Assembly (NCBI RefSeq): GCF_000931465.1
Contig: NZ_CP010892.1
Coordinates: 3,495,388-3,559,387, forward strand
DNA from: Pseudomonas sp. MRSN 12121
GTDB lineage: Bacteria; Pseudomonadota; Gammaproteobacteria; Pseudomonadales; Pseudomonadaceae
Reading direction: 5' to 3'
Length of the DNA stretch: 64,000 nucleotides
In this document: positions 43,734 through 53,503 of the stretch, piece after piece
How positions within the stretch are numbered: the stretch's first letter is position 1
Layout: each line of letters starts with the position of its first letter
Program-made: the position numbers and the translations under genes
Notes under the pieces: generated by a model
Database searches by the model: none
What the model saw: only the letters and a program-made list of their open reading frames with translations
Told to the model about the DNA's origin: nothing

Positions 43734-44516
43734 TTGCCTATCCCTTGCGAATTACCCAGCGCCATCGCCCGCTTCATTGGCAGCAACCCCCTGGTAGCCG
43801 ACGAGGTGGGCGAGTCTCCCGCCGACGTCTACGGCTTCACCCGAGGCAATGACCGGTTTTTTCTTAAAACCTGCACCGCCCTGTATGCGCCCACGACCTA
43901 CAGCGTCCTGCGCGAGGCTCGTGTGTTGCAGTGGCTGGACGGCCGGCTGAAGGTTCCCGAAGTGGCCGTCGTGGCCGAAAGCGAGGCCGGGGAATTCATG
44001 ATTACCCGCAGCGTGCCGGGCGTGCCGCTCCAAGCCCGCGGCGGCAGTCAGGGCTCGATGGGGGCGCTGCTGCGCGAAGCGCTGCGGCAACTGCAGGCAG
44101 TGGCGATCGCCGATTGCCCGTTCGACTCAGGTGTTGCAGTGCGCCTGGACGAACTGCAATACCTCATCGCCCACGACCTGTGTGCCGATGATGTCGACCT
44201 GGAGCAATGGCCGGACCTCCCTACCCCCGGGAAGCTGCTGGCCCACCTGCAGGCCACGCGGCCGATCGAGGACAAGGTCTTCAGTCACGGCGATCTGTGT
44301 GACAGCAACGTCTTCGTCGACGCCCATGACCAGCTGCACTTCATCGACCTGGGACGGGGCGGCATCGCGGATCGCTGGCTGGACATCGCCTTTGCCCATC
44401 GCAACCTGCGCGAGGAGGTTTCGCCCGCGGCCGCCGCCCAACTGCTGCAGGCACTGGGCGAGCCAGACGCCTCGGCGAAGCGGTTGTTTTTCGAGCAGCT
44501 GGATGAGTTGTTCTAG
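43734..44516 (+). CDS. APH(3')-like aminoglycoside phosphotransferase family
   Basis: A 260-residue kinase of the APH(3') type. Catalytic Asp187 is in SHGDLCDSNVFVD (Brenner motif), and the metal site is IDLGRGGIADRWLDIAF. The nucleotide-binding lysine is likely in DRFFLKTCTAL. Start is a TTG at 43734 with poor ribosome site, so an alternative start is possible. Chromosomal homologues in Pseudomonas may confer low-level kanamycin-type resistance, but the substrate is not shown by sequence. Confidence 0.85.
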   Translation: MPIPCELPSAIARFIGSNPLVADEVGESPADVYGFTRGNDRFFLKTCTALYAPTTYSVLREARVLQWLDGRLKVPEVAVVAESEAGEFMITRSVPGVPLQARGGSQGSMGALLREALRQLQAVAIADCPFDSGVAVRLDELQYLIAHDLCADDVDLEQWPDLPTPGKLLAHLQATRPIEDKVFSHGDLCDSNVFVDAHDQLHFIDLGRGGIADRWLDIAFAHRNLREEVSPAAAAQLLQALGEPDASAKRLFFEQLDELF

Positions 44517-44671
44517 GCGCTGGACATGCCCCCATGGACGAGTAGAGAATCGCCGCCTTCAACGGCAGGGTCGACCCCGCGAGCCATGTCGCGGGTCGTT
44601 TGAAAAAGTTGCGCCCCGACCCCGTCACGCTGGACATGAGGTCCAGCGTTTTGCACAACAAGGCCTCTGGA

Positions 44672-45055
44672 ATGAAAACAAAAACATCGTTCGTCGCGTC
44701 GCTGGTTTTTTTCGCGCTGTTTCAAACCCCGCTGTCCCTCGCGGATACCGCCAACGGGAAAAACCTCTTTCTACAGCGCTGCGCCATGTGCCACGGAGCC
44801 GATATCAAGGGCACCGGCCCCCTGGCGAACAAAAGCAACCCGCCGACCCCCGACCTGACGAGCGCCGCCTTCAAAAAGCGCCTCGCCGATTACCCGGGCG
44901 TGATCGTGTCGTCGATCATCCTGCGCCCCAATGGCGACCTGATCCCCAGGACGTTGCGCGAGAACGGGGTAAAACTGGCGCCCTTCGCCTGGCGGGTCAA
45001 CGACCTGCGCGATCTGCATCAATACATGAGCGGTGTGATTGCCAAGAGCCGATGA
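44672..45055 (+). CDS. Exported class I cytochrome c
   Basis: A 127-residue c-type cytochrome. A signal peptide ends near PLSLADT. Heme binding is C37-A-M-C40-H41, and the axial Met is probably in QYMSGVIAKSR at the C-terminus. It follows the kinase gene and runs convergent to nirD, 30 bp away. Electron-transfer partner unknown. Confidence 0.88.
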   Translation: MKTKTSFVASLVFFALFQTPLSLADTANGKNLFLQRCAMCHGADIKGTGPLANKSNPPTPDLTSAAFKKRLADYPGVIVSSIILRPNGDLIPRTLRENGVKLAPFAWRVNDLRDLHQYMSGVIAKSR

Positions 45056-45085
45056 CCTGGCAATCGCTGCTCCGCAGATCGCCGA

Positions 45086-45463
45086 TCAGCCCACGCCGAT
45101 CTCCACCACATCGCCGCGCAGCCGCACCGGCCAGGTGCGCAGGCGCTGTTCCGGGTATTCCAGGCAACGGCCGTCGGCCAGGCAAAAGTGCTGCTTGTAC
45201 AAGGGCGAGGCGATCACCAGCTCGTCCTTGATGCAGCCCACCAGGCCGCGGCCGATCACATTGGCGCCGGACTGCGGGTCGTGGTTGTCGATGGCATAGA
45301 GGGTCCGCTGCGGCGCGTCGGGCAGGTAGATCAGCGCCACCTGGGCGCCGTCGTGCCACACCACCACGCCGCTGTGGCTCACCAGGTCCTGGCGGCGGCA
45401 CACCGCCTGCCACCGGACATCGAGGGACTCGTCGCTACGTTGCGGGCTCGGGGACGGATGCAT
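45086..45463 (-). CDS. nirD: Nitrite reductase small subunit
   Basis: A 125-residue Rieske-fold subunit of assimilatory NADH nitrite reductase; like E. coli NirD it lacks iron-sulfur cysteines (VWHDGAQVALIYLP, IGRGLVGCIKDELVIASPLY). Its ATG shares a base with the nirB stop (TGATG), a coupled arrangement. Confidence 0.92.
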   Translation of the reverse strand: MHPSPSPQRSDESLDVRWQAVCRRQDLVSHSGVVVWHDGAQVALIYLPDAPQRTLYAIDNHDPQSGANVIGRGLVGCIKDELVIASPLYKQHFCLADGRCLEYPEQRLRTWPVRLRGDVVEIGVG

Positions 45464-48024
45464 CAGACCACCTCCTGGGTGACGGCAATCAGGTTGAGTT
45501 CGGCGGCCATGATCGGCCGGCGCTGGCCGCGTTCCTCGACGAAATGAATGTCAGGGTCCGGGCGCTGGTCGTTGACGAAGGTGCGGAAGCGCTTGAGTTT
45601 TTCCGGGTCGTCCAGGGCATTGGCCCATTCGCATTCGTAGCGGTCCACCACCAGTTGCATCTGCGCCTCCAGTTCGGCGCCCAGGCCGAGGCTGTCGTCG
45701 ATGATCACCGCCTTGAGGTAATCCAGGCCGCCGTCCAGGCTCTCGCGCCACACCGAGGTGCGTTGCAGGCGGTCGGCGGTGCGGATGTAGAACATCAGGA
45801 AGCGGTCGATGTAGCGGATCAGGGTCTGGTCGTCGAGGTCGGTGGCGAACAGCTCGGCATGGCGCGGGCGCATGCCGCCGTTGCCGCAGACATACAGGTT
45901 CCAGCCCTTCTCGGTGGCGATCACGCCGACGTCTTTGCTCTGCGCCTCGGCGCATTCGCGGGTGCAGCCGGACACCGCGAACTTGAGCTTGTGCGGCGCG
46001 CGCAGGCCCTTGTAGCGCTCTTCGATATCCAGGGCCATGCGCACGCTGTCCTGCACCCCGTAGCGGCACCAGGTGCTGCCCACGCAGGACTTCACGGTGC
46101 GGGTCGACTTGCCGTAGGCGTGCCCGGTCTCGAACCCGGCGGCGATCAGCTCGGCCCAGATCAGCGGCAGCTGGTGCAGCTGGGCGCCGAACAGGTCGAT
46201 GCGCTGGCCGCCGGTGATCTTGGTGTAGAGCTCGTATTTCTTCGCCACCTGGCCGATCACGATCAGCTTGTCGGCGGTGATTTCGCCGCCGGCGATGCGC
46301 GGCACCACCGAGTAGGTGCCGTTCTTCTGCATGTTGGCCATGAAGGTGTCGTTGGTGTCCTGCAGCGGCACCCGCGAAGGATCCATGATCGGCTGGTTCC
46401 AGCACGAGGCGAGGATCGACCCCAGCGCCGGCTTGCAGATATCGCAGCCGGTGTGGCCACGGCCGTGCCTGGCCAGCATCTCGTCGAAACTGAGGATGCC
46501 CTCGACCCGCACCAGCGCGTAGAGCTCCTGGCGGGTGTAGGCGAAGTGTTCGCACAGGCTCCGGTCGACGCTGACGCCACGGGCCACCAGCTCGTGCTCG
46601 AACACTTGCTTGAGCAGGCCGGCGCAACCGCCGCAGCCGGTGCAGGCCCTGGTCGTCGCCTTGAGCTGGCCGAGCTCGCTGCAGCCGCCGTCGATGGCCG
46701 CGCAGATCGCGCCTTTGGTCACGTTGTGGCAGGAACACACCGTGGCCGACTCGGGCAAGGCGCCCGGGCCCAGGGTCGGCGCGTCGGTGCTGGACGGCAG
46801 GATCAGGCCGGCCGGTTCGGCGGGCAAGGCGATGCCGTTCTGCAGGTATTGCAGCAAGGTGTCGTAGTAGCTGTTGTCGCCCACCAGCACCGCGCCCAGC
46901 ACCCGCTTGCCGCTGGCGTCGACCACCAGGCGCCGGTAGCTGGCCGTGGCCTCGTCGATGAACTGGTAGCTGCGTGCGCCCGGGGTCAGGCCCTGGGCAT
47001 CGCCGATGGAACCGACGTCCACCCCCAGCAGCTTGAGCTTGGTCGATATGTCCGCACCCATGAAGGGCTCGCCCGGCTCGCCGCAGAGTTGCGCGGCGAC
47101 GCTGCGGGCCATCTGGTAACCCGGGGCCACCAGGCCGAAGATACTGCCGTTCCAGCTGGCGCACTCGCCGATCGCATAGATATGTGGGTCAGCACTCAGG
47201 CACTGGTTGTCCACCACCACCCCGCCCCGCGGGCCGATTTCCAGCCCGCAGTCGCGGGCCAGGGCATCCTGGGCGCGGATCCCGGCGGAGAACACGATCA
47301 GGTCGGTTTCCAGGAAATCCTCGCCGGCGAAATGCATCCGGTAGCGGTACTGTTCGCCGGCAGCGATCGCCCGGGTGGCCTTGCCCAGGTGCACGCCGAC
47401 GCCCAGAGCCTCGATCCGCGCCTTCAGGGCACACCCGCCCTGCTCGTCCAGCTGCACCGGCATCAGGCGCGGGGCGAACTCCACCACATGGGCCTCCAGG
47501 CCCAGGCTCTTCAGGGCGTTGGCCGCCTCCAGGCCGAGCAGGCCACCGCCCACCACCACGCCACGCCGGGCGTTGACCGCCGCGGCGCGGATCGCGTCGA
47601 GGTCTTCCAGGGTGCGGTAGACCAGGCGCGAGTCGCCTTCGGCGCCTTCGATCGGTGGCACGAAGGGATAGGAACCGGTGGCCAGCACCAGTGCGTCGTA
47701 ATCCACCGGGCCGGCGGTGGTGAACACCTGGCGGCTGGCGCGGTCGATCCGCTGCACCGCCACCCCCAGGTGCAGGGTCAGGCCCGGGCTCTGGTACAGC
47801 GCCGCCTCGCCCAGGGCCAGCGACTCGGCATCGCGCCCGGTGAAATACTCGGACAGGTGCACCCGGTCATAGGCGCGCATCGGCTCCGCGCTGAAGACGT
47901 GCAGCCGGTAGTGTTCGAGGGCGCCGCGCGCCACCAGCTGTTCGACGCAATGGTGCCCGACCATGCCGTTGCCGATCACGATCAGGGTTTTGTGTGTGTT
48001 CAAAGGGGCAACAATGGCATTCAT
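45463..48024 (-). CDS. nirB: NADH-dependent assimilatory nitrite reductase large subunit
   Basis: An 853-residue enzyme reducing nitrite to ammonia. An N-terminal FAD/NAD domain opens TLIVIGNGMVGHHCVEQL. A BFD-like 2Fe-2S region has CSCHNVTKGAICAAID. The siroheme/4Fe-4S part has CVGSTWCRYGVQDS and CTRECAEAQSKDVGV. The start at 48024 is MNAIVAPLNTHK; a further ATG at 48051 gives 9 more residues. A sigma54 promoter and an attenuator lie upstream. Confidence 0.95.
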   Translation of the reverse strand: MNAIVAPLNTHKTLIVIGNGMVGHHCVEQLVARGALEHYRLHVFSAEPMRAYDRVHLSEYFTGRDAESLALGEAALYQSPGLTLHLGVAVQRIDRASRQVFTTAGPVDYDALVLATGSYPFVPPIEGAEGDSRLVYRTLEDLDAIRAAAVNARRGVVVGGGLLGLEAANALKSLGLEAHVVEFAPRLMPVQLDEQGGCALKARIEALGVGVHLGKATRAIAAGEQYRYRMHFAGEDFLETDLIVFSAGIRAQDALARDCGLEIGPRGGVVVDNQCLSADPHIYAIGECASWNGSIFGLVAPGYQMARSVAAQLCGEPGEPFMGADISTKLKLLGVDVGSIGDAQGLTPGARSYQFIDEATASYRRLVVDASGKRVLGAVLVGDNSYYDTLLQYLQNGIALPAEPAGLILPSSTDAPTLGPGALPESATVCSCHNVTKGAICAAIDGGCSELGQLKATTRACTGCGGCAGLLKQVFEHELVARGVSVDRSLCEHFAYTRQELYALVRVEGILSFDEMLARHGRGHTGCDICKPALGSILASCWNQPIMDPSRVPLQDTNDTFMANMQKNGTYSVVPRIAGGEITADKLIVIGQVAKKYELYTKITGGQRIDLFGAQLHQLPLIWAELIAAGFETGHAYGKSTRTVKSCVGSTWCRYGVQDSVRMALDIEERYKGLRAPHKLKFAVSGCTRECAEAQSKDVGVIATEKGWNLYVCGNGGMRPRHAELFATDLDDQTLIRYIDRFLMFYIRTADRLQRTSVWRESLDGGLDYLKAVIIDDSLGLGAELEAQMQLVVDRYECEWANALDDPEKLKRFRTFVNDQRPDPDIHFVEERGQRRPIMAAELNLIAVTQEVV

Positions 48025-48063
48025 AAATAGCACCCGACCCAAGCCAATCACGGTTTTTTAAGC

Positions 48064-48100
48064 AAAAAAAAAGCGCCTGAAACCTCACGGTTCCAGGCGC
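48064..48100 (-). terminator. Leader terminator before nirBD (possible attenuator)
   Basis: On the minus strand GCGCCTGGAACC, loop GTGA, GGTTTCAGGCGC (one mismatch), then nine T. It ends about 40 bp before the nirB ATG, too close for another promoter. It lies downstream of the sigma54 site, so the transcript must read through it. In P. aeruginosa nirBD is controlled by NasT antitermination in such a leader. The leader can also form hairpins GAG-CAGAGT-CTC (48199-48210) and GGGCC-AGAA-GGCCC (about 48162-48176). Confidence 0.7.
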
Positions 48101-48216
48101 CTTTGCCTGTTCTCTGCGGTGTGCGATCGGGCGGCTGTGCCTGATTCACCGAACGTCCCCAGGGGCCTTCTGGCCCATCGATCGACGTTGACCGACGGAG
48201 ACTCTGCTCACGGTCT

Positions 48217-48232
48217 TGCAGCCTTTGTGCCA
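48217..48232 (-). promoter_or_regulatory. Sigma54 promoter of nirBD
   Basis: On the minus strand TGGCAC-AAAGG-CTGCA matches the sigma54 consensus TGGCAC-N5-TTGCA, with GG and GC exactly 10 bases apart. Transcription would start near 48205, giving a leader of about 180 nt. The rest of the 353-bp gap 48025-48377 carries this leader. NtrC sites were not identified. Confidence 0.75.
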
Positions 48233-48377
48233 GTTGCCGGGCCACTGCCACCCGGCCCCGCTGCGCCGGGGCCGACGGCTCTCGGGTCGGCCTGGGCCTG
48301 CGCGCGGCGGGCGTGGAAAACGCCTTGGCCTGGTGCACCCCGGGGGCGGCGGCGCGTTATAAAAGTGCGCGCCCGGT

Positions 48378-48992
48378 TCAGCGACCGCTGGCGAGGCGCT
48401 GCAGAAAGCCCGCGCGCCGCTCGCGGTCCAGGGCTTCCTTGGCCAGCAGCTGCGGCAACAGCGCCTCGGCCCGTGGCCCGTCGAGAATGAACACCCCGTC
48501 GTCGTCGCCGAGCGCAATATCCCCCGGCTTGACCCGCACCCCGGCCACCTCGATCGGCCGGTTGACCTCGCCCTGCTGGCCGATGCCGCGGGTGGTGAAG
48601 GCGCTGACGCCGCGGCTGAACACCGGCAGGCGATGCTCGCGCAAGGCCGCGACATCGGTGACCGCGCCCTCCACCACCACCCCGGCCAGGCCCTTGATCA
48701 GGCCGGCCAGGGTGCGCAGCTCGCCCCAGCAGGCGCAGTCCGGGTCACCCAGGCACTCGATCACCAGCACATCGCCCGGTTCACTGAGCAACAGCGCGTC
48801 GCGCAGGATGGCGCCATCCGGCGCGAAGACCTTGACCGTCACCACGTTGCCGAGCATGCGCAGCCCATCGAACAGCGGGCGGATACCGCGCAGGTAACCC
48901 TCGTCGCCAAAGTGGCCGAGGGTCGAAGGCGTGATATCCCGGTAATGTTCGAGCAAAGCGGCGCTGGCGTGGGACTGGCGTGGAGCGATCAT
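48378..48992 (-). CDS. RraA/HMG-aldolase family protein lacking the catalytic Arg
   Basis: A 204-residue RraA-fold protein, the last gene of the siderophore operon, overlapping the FhuF-like stop by 4 bp (ATGA). The family motif GAVRD reads GAVTD at residues 109-113, so the Arg needed for aldol cleavage is replaced by Thr. LGDPDCACWGELRTLAG is present. It could be a binding protein or a modified lyase. The ATG at 48992 lies 6 bases after GAGGAA; 48998 is an alternative. Confidence 0.8.
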   Translation of the reverse strand: MIAPRQSHASAALLEHYRDITPSTLGHFGDEGYLRGIRPLFDGLRMLGNVVTVKVFAPDGAILRDALLLSEPGDVLVIECLGDPDCACWGELRTLAGLIKGLAGVVVEGAVTDVAALREHRLPVFSRGVSAFTTRGIGQQGEVNRPIEVAGVRVKPGDIALGDDDGVFILDGPRAEALLPQLLAKEALDRERRAGFLQRLASGR

Positions 48993-49768
48993 CGGCATTT
49001 CCTCGGCCGCAGCAGCGGGCAGGTCGAGCAGTATTCGGCAGGGTCGGTGGCTTCGTAGTAGAAGCAGCAGGTGCGGCGAAAGCGGATGCTCTTGCCCTCC
49101 TCCAGTGGCGTCGGCGGCCGGCGGAAGTGGTGCAGCGGGTTGTAGTCCAGGCCGAACAGCCGCGGCTCGGCCGCCTGCAACAGCCAGTCGAAATCCGCTT
49201 CGTGGCGCAAGCGCACCCTCGGTTCCTCGACCTTGGCCATGCGCTTTTCGTACAGCGAGTACACGCGCACCGCGGTGTTTTCCCAGAGGATGCGCCGGGA
49301 AATGCCGCTGACCCGGTTGAAGGTCTGCCACAGCGGCGCCAGCAGCCCGGCGAACAGCGATTCGACGATGGCCGCGCGCCAGGCTTCGCGTTCGCCCGCG
49401 GCATACCCCCGGGGCGACCGGTCCGGCAGCGGCATCGATGAAGTCCAGAGCCCGTCGTCGTGGCCGTACTCGATCACGCACTCGTCCAGCGACAGCAGCA
49501 GGCCCTGGTCGCACACCGACATCGCATACAGGCAGGCCCCGGTGGCGAGGAAGGAAAAGCGCTTGGCCAGCAGCGACGCGGTGATCGCCCGGGTCGGCGA
49601 ACCGATCACCGGCCCCAACTGGTCGAGCAGCGCGATACAGGTTTCATCGTCAAGCAAGGCCCGGGCGCTCACGGAGCGCTGGCGGTCGCGTTGCGCCATG
49701 GGCTTGAGGCGCAACGGCCCGGATAGCACGCTCCAGTCTTGCGCGGAGAAAGCCGCCTGCAGGCTCAT
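48989..49768 (-). CDS. FhuF-like siderophore-iron reductase
   Basis: A 259-residue protein. The C-terminal CC-x10-C-x2-C ([20 protein letters not shown]) is the 2Fe-2S ligand pattern of FhuF. The enzyme would reduce ferric achromobactin in the cytoplasm to release Fe(II). Starts 4 bp overlapping cbrD and ends 4 bp overlapping the RraA gene. Confidence 0.85.
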   Translation of the reverse strand: MSLQAAFSAQDWSVLSGPLRLKPMAQRDRQRSVSARALLDDETCIALLDQLGPVIGSPTRAITASLLAKRFSFLATGACLYAMSVCDQGLLLSLDECVIEYGHDDGLWTSSMPLPDRSPRGYAAGEREAWRAAIVESLFAGLLAPLWQTFNRVSGISRRILWENTAVRVYSLYEKRMAKVEEPRVRLRHEADFDWLLQAAEPRLFGLDYNPLHHFRRPPTPLEEGKSIRFRRTCCFYYEATDPAEYCSTCPLLRPRKCR

Positions 49769-50556
49769 TGCGGCAGTTCCCGGCCGAAGGGAATGCACAG
49801 CGGCGTACCGAAGAACGGGTCGGCGATGATCCGGCAATTGAGGTCGAACACCTGCTTGACCAGGGCTTCGGTCAGCATGTCCGCGGGGCGGCCCTGGGCG
49901 AACGCGGTGCGCTGGTGCACCGCCACCATGTGGTCGGCGTAGCGGCAGGCCAGGTTGAGGTCGTGCAGGACCATGACGATGGTCTTGCCCTCCTGGCGAT
50001 TGAGGTCGCGCAGCAGGTCCAGCACCTCGATCTGGTGCGCCAGGTCGAGAAAGGTGGTGGGCTCGTCGAGCAGCACGATCTCGGTGTCCTGGGCCAGGGT
50101 CATGGCGATCCACACGCGCTGGCGCTGGCCGCCGGACAAGGCGTCCACCGGCCGCTCGGCCAGGGCCTGCACGCCGGTCTGGCGCAACGCGCGCTCGACC
50201 ATGGCTTCGTCTTGCGCCGACCATTGCTGCATCCAGTTCTGGTAGGGATAGCGCCCCAGCGCCACCAGCTGGCGCACGCTGATGCCTTCCGGGGCGCTGG
50301 GCATCTGCGGCAGGATCGCCAGTTCGCGGGCCACCGCCGCGGTGGATTTGCGCTGGATATCCTCGCCATTGAGGATCACCGAACCCTGCTGCGGCTTGAG
50401 CAGCCGCGCCAGGGACTTGAGCAGCGTGCTCTTGCCGCAGCCGTTGCTGCCGATCAGCACCGACACCTGGCCCGCCGGCAGTTGCAGGTCCAGGGCGTCG
50501 ATAATCACCTGACGCTGATAGCCCAGGGTCAATTGACGGGTTGCCATCGAAGACAT
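49765..50556 (-). CDS. cbrD: Achromobactin ABC transporter ATPase
   Basis: A 263-residue ATPase of siderophore import. Walker [10 protein letters not shown], signature [10 protein letters not shown], Walker [17 protein letters not shown]. Ten base pairs downstream of cbrC. Would drive uptake of ferric achromobactin. Confidence 0.93.
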   Translation of the reverse strand: MSSMATRQLTLGYQRQVIIDALDLQLPAGQVSVLIGSNGCGKSTLLKSLARLLKPQQGSVILNGEDIQRKSTAAVARELAILPQMPSAPEGISVRQLVALGRYPYQNWMQQWSAQDEAMVERALRQTGVQALAERPVDALSGGQRQRVWIAMTLAQDTEIVLLDEPTTFLDLAHQIEVLDLLRDLNRQEGKTIVMVLHDLNLACRYADHMVAVHQRTAFAQGRPADMLTEALVKQVFDLNCRIIADPFFGTPLCIPFGRELPQ

Positions 50557-50566
50557 CGAGAATTCC

Positions 50567-51598
50567 TTAGTGCCGCTGGTTGATCAGAAGATACAGAAAG
50601 AACGGCGTGCCCAGCACCGCGACGAAGATCCCCGCCGGCAGGTCCAGCGGCAGGAACAGGGTGCGCCCGATCAGGTCGGCCACCACCAGCAGGTTGGCGC
50701 CGACCAGGGCCGTCATCAGCGCTTGCCCGGCGAACCCCGGGGCCACCAGGCGCTTGGCGATGTGCGGGGCGATCAGGCCGACGAAGGCGATCGCCCCGCC
50801 CCAGGCCACCGCCGCCCCGGCCAGGGCCACGCTGACCAGCAGCAGGCCAGCGCGCAGCCACTGCACCCGCACACCGATGCCCTGGGCCAGGGCGTCGTCC
50901 AGTTGCTGCACCCGCACCTGGCGCGCCAGCCACCCCAGCAGCGGCAGGATCGCCAGCAACCAGCCGGCCAGGGCCCGCGGCTCCTGCCAGCTGGCGCCGT
51001 AGACGCTGCCGGTCAGCCAGACGTAGGCCGACAAGGTGGTGGTCAGCGGGCTGAACACCAGGACGAAGGTGGTCACCGCCGCCAGCAGCGCCGACACCCC
51101 CACGCCGATCAGCACCAGGCGCAGCGGCGAGGTGCCCTGCTTCCAGGCCAGCAGGTAGATGGCCAGGGCCGCCAGCGCCGCGCCGAGCATCGCCGCCAGC
51201 GGCAGGAACTGCGCGCCCAGCGCCAGGGCAAAGAACGACAGGTACAGCACCGCCGCCGCACTGGCGCCGCTGGTGATGCCCAGCAGGTCGGGCGACGCCA
51301 GCGGGTTGCGGATGATGCTTTGCAGGATCAGCCCGGACACCGCCAGCGCCGCGCCGACCTGGGCCGCCAGCAGCAGGCGCGGCAGCCGCAACTGCTCGAC
51401 GATGAACACCAGGCGCGGATCGCCGCCGTGCCACAGCAGCTCCAGCACCCGCAGCGGCGACAGCTCGACCTTGCCCAGGGACAAGGCGCCGAGCATTACC
51501 AGCGCCGTCGTCAGCAGCGCCAGCAGCAGGCGCCACAAGGTCGTCAGGTCGATGCGCCGCGAAAAGCCGGCGGTGCGCAGGGTCAGGGTCTTACTCAT
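50567..51598 (-). CDS. cbrC: Achromobactin ABC transporter permease
   Basis: A 343-residue FecCD-type permease with about ten membrane segments. The start at ATG 51598 has GGAGG 5 bases upstream and overlaps cbrB by 8 bp. The FecCD pattern [20 protein letters not shown] is visible. Confidence 0.93.
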   Translation of the reverse strand: MSKTLTLRTAGFSRRIDLTTLWRLLLALLTTALVMLGALSLGKVELSPLRVLELLWHGGDPRLVFIVEQLRLPRLLLAAQVGAALAVSGLILQSIIRNPLASPDLLGITSGASAAAVLYLSFFALALGAQFLPLAAMLGAALAALAIYLLAWKQGTSPLRLVLIGVGVSALLAAVTTFVLVFSPLTTTLSAYVWLTGSVYGASWQEPRALAGWLLAILPLLGWLARQVRVQQLDDALAQGIGVRVQWLRAGLLLVSVALAGAAVAWGGAIAFVGLIAPHIAKRLVAPGFAGQALMTALVGANLLVVADLIGRTLFLPLDLPAGIFVAVLGTPFFLYLLINQRH

Positions 51599-52580
51599 AA
51601 CGACCTCCACGGCGCGCCAGGAAAATGAAGAACGGCGCGCCGAACAGCGCGGTCATCACCCCCACCGGCACCTCCTGCGGCAGGATCACCAGCCGGCCCA
51701 GGGTGTCGGCCAGCAACAACAGGGTCGCGCCCAGCACCGCGCAGCCCGGCAGCAGCCAGCGGTGGTCGATGGACAAGCCCTTGCGCACCATGTGCGGCAC
51801 CAGCAGGCCGACGAAACCGATGCTGCCCGCCAGCGCCACCGCGCTGCCCGCCAGGCCGACGATCAGCGCGCTCATCAGCCAGCGGATCAGCCCGGTACGC
51901 TGCCCCAGGCCAGTGGCGATGGCTTCGCCGGCGTTGAGCACATTGACCTGCCCGGCCAGCGCCCACGACCCCAGCAGGGCCAGCGCGACCCCGACCAGCA
52001 GCGGCGCGGCCAGCGCCAGGTCGCGCTCGGACAGCGAGCCGGCGAGCCAGAACAGCACGGTGTCCAGGCCCTCCTCGTTGACCACCAGCAACGCCTGGCT
52101 GAAGGCGGAAAACAGCGCGGTGATCGCTGCCCCCGCCAGCACGATGCGCAAGGGATTGAGGCTGCCCTGGCCGCGATTGCCGATCAGCCACACCAGGCTG
52201 CCGGCCAGCGCGGCGCCGATAAAGGCGCACCACAGCCACTGGCTCATCGACGTCAGGGCGAACAGCGACGAACTGAGGATGATTGCAAAGGTCGCCCCGG
52301 CATTGACTCCGAACAACCCCGGTGAGGCCAGCGGGTTACGGGTCAGCGCCTGCATCAGCGCGCCCGCCACCGCCAGGCTGGCGCCCACGGCGACGGCCAT
52401 CAGGGTGCGCGCCAGGCGCGTGCCGAAGATCAACTGCTGGCCGGCGCTGAGGCTGTCCGGTTGCAGCAGGCCCGCGAGCATTTGCCCGGGCTCGATCCAG
52501 GTGGCCCCGGCCGCCAGGCTCAGGACCATGCACAGCAGCATGACCAGCAGCGCCACCCCCAGTTTCAGACCGTGACTCAT
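51591..52580 (-). CDS. cbrB: Achromobactin ABC transporter permease
   Basis: A 329-residue FecCD-type permease. Typical pattern [20 protein letters not shown], and [12 protein letters not shown] near the C-terminal third. ATG 52580 overlaps the cbrA stop by 4 bp. Partner of CbrC. Confidence 0.93.
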   Translation of the reverse strand: MSHGLKLGVALLVMLLCMVLSLAAGATWIEPGQMLAGLLQPDSLSAGQQLIFGTRLARTLMAVAVGASLAVAGALMQALTRNPLASPGLFGVNAGATFAIILSSSLFALTSMSQWLWCAFIGAALAGSLVWLIGNRGQGSLNPLRIVLAGAAITALFSAFSQALLVVNEEGLDTVLFWLAGSLSERDLALAAPLLVGVALALLGSWALAGQVNVLNAGEAIATGLGQRTGLIRWLMSALIVGLAGSAVALAGSIGFVGLLVPHMVRKGLSIDHRWLLPGCAVLGATLLLLADTLGRLVILPQEVPVGVMTALFGAPFFIFLARRGGRYE

Positions 52581-53503
52581 GCCGGTGCCACCAGGCGCGC
52601 GATGTCGTCGAGCATCAGGTTGGCGCCGAGGATCCCGCCCGAGAAACTCCAGGCGATGCCGTCGACCCGCCACACCTGGCCCTGGCGCACCGCGCGCAGC
52701 TGCTGCCAGAACGGGTAATGCACCAGGCGCTCGTAATTGCGTTGCACGGCCGGGCTGTCGGCGCGCTGGAAGACGAAAAACAGGTCGGCATCGACCACGG
52801 GCAGGTTCTCCTTGCTGGTGAGTTTCAAGTACATGCCGCGGGTTTCGCGGGCGATCGGGTTCCAGGCGAAGCCCAGCTCGGTGAGCACCGAGCCGGCGAA
52901 GCTGTCGGGCAGGAAGCTGCGCACATGGTCTTCGCGCACGTCCAGCACCGACACCGTCAGCGGCCAGCGCCCGCCCATCTGCTCCTGCAACTGCGCGCGC
53001 AACCGCATCACCCGCTGCTGCCATTGGCCCAGCAGGCTGGACGCCTGCTGCTGGCGGTTGAGCGCCGCGCCCATCAGCGCCAGGGTGCGCTTGAACTCGA
53101 AGACTTCCTCGAGCATCAGCACCGTGCCGATCCGTTGCAGTAAGGGCGCAATGCGCTGGTGGCGAAAGCCCGACGCGACGATCACGTGCGGCTCCAGCAG
53201 CACGATGTCCTCCAGGCTCGGCTGAGTTTCCAGGCCGACATGGGGCACATTCGCCAGCGCCGGGCGCAGGTAGCGGAAAGTCGGCTTCTCGCTCGACGAC
53301 TCCACCACGCCACAGGGCGTCACCCCGAGGGCCACCGCGCTGTCGGTGGCGCCCTGGAACAGGGTCACCACCCGCACCTCTTCGGCCCGGGCCAGCGCCG
53401 GCAGCGCCAGCAGGCCCAGGGACAGGCGCAGCACGCCGCGCCGGGACGGCTGTGGTACGAGATCGAGCAGAGGCAGGTCGGCGCTCGCGGGGTCGGGCCT
53501 CAC
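52577..53503 (-). CDS. cbrA: Achromobactin-binding periplasmic protein
   Basis: A 308-residue binding protein for ferric achromobactin, of the siderophore-binding (FepB/FecB) type. It starts with a GTG at 53503 overlapping the acsA stop. A twin-arginine-type signal [21 protein letters not shown] suggests Tat export. The mature part contains [17 protein letters not shown]. Confidence 0.9.
   Translation of the reverse strand: MRPDPASADLPLLDLVPQPSRRGVLRLSLGLLALPALARAEEVRVVTLFQGATDSAVALGVTPCGVVESSSEKPTFRYLRPALANVPHVGLETQPSLEDIVLLEPHVIVASGFRHQRIAPLLQRIGTVLMLEEVFEFKRTLALMGAALNRQQQASSLLGQWQQRVMRLRAQLQEQMGGRWPLTVSVLDVREDHVRSFLPDSFAGSVLTELGFAWNPIARETRGMYLKLTSKENLPVVDADLFFVFQRADSPAVQRNYERLVHYPFWQQLRAVRQGQVWRVDGIAWSFSGGILGANLMLDDIARLVAPA

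Noticed and set aside
45544..48030. 828-residue plus-strand frame opposite nirB
   Set aside because: Antisense shadow of nirB; no family signature.
48105..48216. Canonical ANTAR dual hexaloop motif in the nirBD leader
   Set aside because: Two hairpins are possible but the conserved loop A1 and G4 do not line up, so NasT binding is not shown by sequence.
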